Part shown: positions 14,962 to 16,709 of the stretch, one piece after another
Layout: every line of letters begins with the position of its first letter
Position numbering within the stretch: position 1 is the stretch's first letter
Program-made: the position numbers and the translations under genes
Assembly (NCBI GenBank): GCA_031284345.1
Contig: JAITAC010000045.1
Span: forward strand, 1 to 16,709
Origin: Holosporaceae bacterium
Lineage (GTDB): Bacteria; Pseudomonadota; Alphaproteobacteria; UBA3830
Length of the DNA stretch: 16,709 nucleotides
Direction of reading: 5' to 3'
Notes under the pieces: generated by a model
Told to the model about the DNA's origin: nothing
Database searches by the model: none
Seen by the model: only the letters and a program-made list of their open reading frames with translations

Positions 14962-16278
14962 ATGGATATGGAAATCCTGCGAGACGTAATAAAAAAAGCC
15001 CAAAATTTTGGAGCAGACAGCGTAGATATTAAATTGCAGAAAAAAAAAGGCATTGCCGTAGCTACTCGCATGACGAAACTGGAAAATATAACCCAGTCGG
15101 AAATCTTGAACGTCAATATGCAAGTGTTTATCGGAAAAAAAAGCGCAAATATCATTACGAATAATCTAACAGAACTACAAGAAAATAGTTTTGTGGAAAA
15201 AGCCATTTTCGCCGCAAAAAATTCTCCGGAAGAACTCGTAAATTCGAGAGCTGATGCATCGCAATTATGCAAAAATTTCAAAAAAATAGATATCTTTGAC
15301 CCAACGGAAATGTCCGGGAAACGTCTCCTGGAGAAAGCTGTAAAATGCGAATCGATGGCGCTCCAAACAAAAGGAATAACAAATTCCGGCGGAGCACAGC
15401 TGGAAAATACATTCACAAAAACAATCCTCATGAAAAGCGAAGGGTTTTTCGGCGAATATGAAAAATCCGTCAGTGGCATAGCCATTGAAACGCTTGCGGA
15501 AAAAAATGGAGAACTGCAGCGAGACTACGCCTACTCCAATGCCATCTATGTTGCGGATATGAAAACGCCAGAGCAAATAGCTCAGGAATCGGCAGACATG
15601 ACCATCAAAAAATTGGGATCCAGAAAAATAAAATCCTGCCGGGTTCCGATTTTATTTCACAAAAGAGTCGGACGCAGTTTGCTAAAAAATCTGCTAAGCG
15701 CCTTAAACGGATCCGCCGTGGCAAAAGGAACAAGCTTTCTGAAAGATAAATTATCTCGGCAGGTTTTTAGTAGGCATTTGAACATATCGGACAGGTACGA
15801 TCTTGATCGGGGACTGCGGTCCCGTCCGTTTGACGCCGATGGTCTGGAGTGCATGAATACAAAATTAATATCTTCCGGTGTTGTGAACTCCTTCCTGCTA
15901 AATACCAAATATGCCCGCAAATTGGGACTGGCGTCTACGGCAAATTCTTCCGCTGTGGACGAAATCTCTCCCAACGAAGTCTTCATGGAAAACGGAAATA
16001 CATCATTTGAAGATCTACTAAAAAATATAAAACATGGATTGTTCGTGGTGGACCTGCTGGGAAACGGATTAAATATCGTAACTGGAAATTACAGCCAGGG
16101 AGCCGCTGGATTCTGGATAGAAAACGGCGAAATTACCTATCCGGTGCACGAAATAACCATCGCTGGAAATTTCATCGATATGCTCTCAAATTGCTCAATT
16201 GGATCGGATATGGAAATAAAATCTGGTTGGGGTTCACCTACAATTTTGCTGGATGAAATGATTGTTGGAGGGATTTAA
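14962..16278 (+). CDS. pmbA: TldE/PmbA family protein (non-catalytic partner of TldD)
   Basis: 438 residues. In E. coli TldD and TldE (PmbA) form a heteromeric zinc protease that matures microcin B17, degrades the CcdA antitoxin and cleaves unfolded peptides. TldD carries the HExxxH site; TldE does not. No HExxxH is seen here, so it is the TldE type. The C-terminal half is well conserved: RSRPFDADGLE (286-296), GVVNSFLLNTKYARKLG (306-322), TGNYSQGAAGFWIENGEI (374-391) and PVHEITIAGN (394-403). The N-terminal half is more diverged and Lys-rich. It starts 3 nt after pntAA, with GGAG at 14950-14953. A nine-A run (15040-15048) encodes part of a Lys stretch. tldD is not in the window. Confidence 0.93.
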   Translation: MDMEILRDVIKKAQNFGADSVDIKLQKKKGIAVATRMTKLENITQSEILNVNMQVFIGKKSANIITNNLTELQENSFVEKAIFAAKNSPEELVNSRADASQLCKNFKKIDIFDPTEMSGKRLLEKAVKCESMALQTKGITNSGGAQLENTFTKTILMKSEGFFGEYEKSVSGIAIETLAEKNGELQRDYAYSNAIYVADMKTPEQIAQESADMTIKKLGSRKIKSCRVPILFHKRVGRSLLKNLLSALNGSAVAKGTSFLKDKLSRQVFSRHLNISDRYDLDRGLRSRPFDADGLECMNTKLISSGVVNSFLLNTKYARKLGLASTANSSAVDEISPNEVFMENGNTSFEDLLKNIKHGLFVVDLLGNGLNIVTGNYSQGAAGFWIENGEITYPVHEITIAGNFIDMLSNCSIGSDMEIKSGWGSPTILLDEMIVGGI

Positions 16279-16282
16279 CTCA

Positions 16283-16685
16283 ATGAAAAAAGCATTATTG
16301 CTCAGTTTGCTAGCATTTTCGGTTTTTGTTGCAGATGGCAAAACGGCGCGGTCTCCGAAAAAAAAATTTCCGCAGGTTACCCGAAGCGCCCCAAAAGCCA
16401 AAAAATCCTTTTCTGCTTCTGCGGAAGAAACCAATAGCAATGGCATACACGCGGAACAGGCGCTGCTCATCGATTTCGACAATGAAGAACATCTGTACGG
16501 GAAAAATTCCGACGAACGCTGTGTCCCTTCTTCCATGACAAAATTGATGACCATCTATCTGCTGTTCGAGGCCATAGCCAAGGGCGAATTGAAAATGGAC
16601 GATGAACTTCCGGTAAGCGAAGTCGCCCAAAGCAAAGAAGGATCCCGCAGTTTTTTTAAGGCCGGTACATTGGCAAATGTGGACG
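16283..16685 (+). CDS. dacA: D-alanyl-D-alanine carboxypeptidase, PBP5/DacA-like (partial, 5' part)
   Basis: The first 134 codons of a gene cut by the contig end. Residues 1-18 form a signal peptide (MKK then LLLSLLAFSVFVA). Residues about 19-55 form a Lys/Ser/Ala-rich linker, longer than in E. coli PBP5. The penicillin-binding domain then starts: QALLIDFDNEEHLYGKN (60-76), and SMTK (84-87) is the SxxK catalytic motif with nucleophile Ser84. GSRSFFKAGT (120-129) also fits the family. Such enzymes trim the terminal D-Ala of peptidoglycan pentapeptides in the periplasm. The start is 4 nt after pmbA, with GGAGG at 16267-16271. The frame runs on into adapter sequence from 16686, so residues after Asp134 are not trustworthy. 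The exact subtype (DacA, DacC, DacD) cannot be told. Confidence 0.88.
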
Positions 16686-16709
16686 AGATCGGAAGAGCGT
16701 CGTGTAGGG
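16686..16709 (+). other. Illumina adapter sequence at contig end (artefact)
   Basis: The final 24 bases start with AGATCGGAAGAGC, the common stem of Illumina TruSeq-type adapters, and continue CGTCGTGTAGG, the universal-adapter branch. Agreement runs without a mismatch to the last base, so this is not genomic sequence. Short-insert read-through that was not trimmed is the likely source. Everything from 16686 on should be removed, and the partial carboxypeptidase ends at or just before this point. Confidence 0.97.

Noticed and set aside
14757..15485. A 242-codon open frame on the minus strand, antisense to the end of pntAA and the start of pmbA.
   Set aside because: Both + strand genes have clear family motifs across this interval. 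The minus frame is Phe/Ser-rich, the expected complement of Lys/Glu/Asn-rich coding, and shows no recognised motif.
16326..16538. A 70-codon + strand frame overlapping the carboxypeptidase gene.
   Set aside because: It is an out-of-frame shadow of a gene that has a signal peptide and an SxxK motif in the chosen frame.
1..16709. CRISPR arrays, insertion sequences, tRNA or rRNA genes, and phage or defence genes.
   Set aside because: I found no direct-repeat arrays, transposase motifs, tRNA-like cloverleaves or foreign genes; nearly every base belongs to a housekeeping gene.

Overview
This 16.7-kb window is one co-directional block of 31 protein genes, all on the + strand. It carries almost the whole S10, spc and alpha ribosomal-protein operons, followed by four housekeeping genes. 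The order secY-adk-rpsM-rpsK-rpoA-rplQ, with no map, infA, rpmJ or rpsD in between, is typical of Alphaproteobacteria. A long zinc-free type S14 and a stand-alone alpha-1 subunit of the proton-translocating transhydrogenase fit this. Coding is A+T-rich with the standard code: TGA is a stop in several genes. Many proteins are cysteine-rich. The lineage within the class cannot be fixed from this window. The last 24 bases match an Illumina adapter, so this is an assembled short-read contig, possibly metagenomic.

Layout. Positions 1-60 are the end of rpsJ (S10). From 64 to 4638 the S10 operon continues: rplC, rplD, rplW, rplB, rpsS, rplV, rpsC, rplP, rpmC, rpsQ. From 4642 to 8697 the spc operon follows 3 nt later: rplN, rplX, rplE, rpsN, rpsH, rplF, rplR, rpsE, rpmD, rplO. 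Then come secY (8764-10095), adk (10092-10823), and the alpha operon: rpsM, rpsK, rpoA, rplQ (10827-13110). Next are recO, pntAA, pmbA and the start of a dacA-like gene, cut at the right edge. Gaps are mostly 1-18 nt, and several genes overlap by 1, 4 or 8 nt. There is no terminator-like hairpin followed by a T run at any junction, so transcription may run through the block.

Together the genes build the two ribosomal subunits, the RNA polymerase alpha subunit, the SecYEG channel core and adenylate kinase. The downstream set covers recombination repair, part of NADPH supply, one half of the TldD/TldE protease, and peptidoglycan trimming.

I see no new multi-gene defence or metabolic system. 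The observations most worth a second look are: an extended RNA hairpin filling the only sizeable gap (rplO-secY); an N-terminal Cys-cluster extension on adenylate kinase with no alternative start; a Glu in L3 where E. coli has the Gln methylated by PrmB; pntAA without pntAB/pntB beside it; and the terminal adapter.
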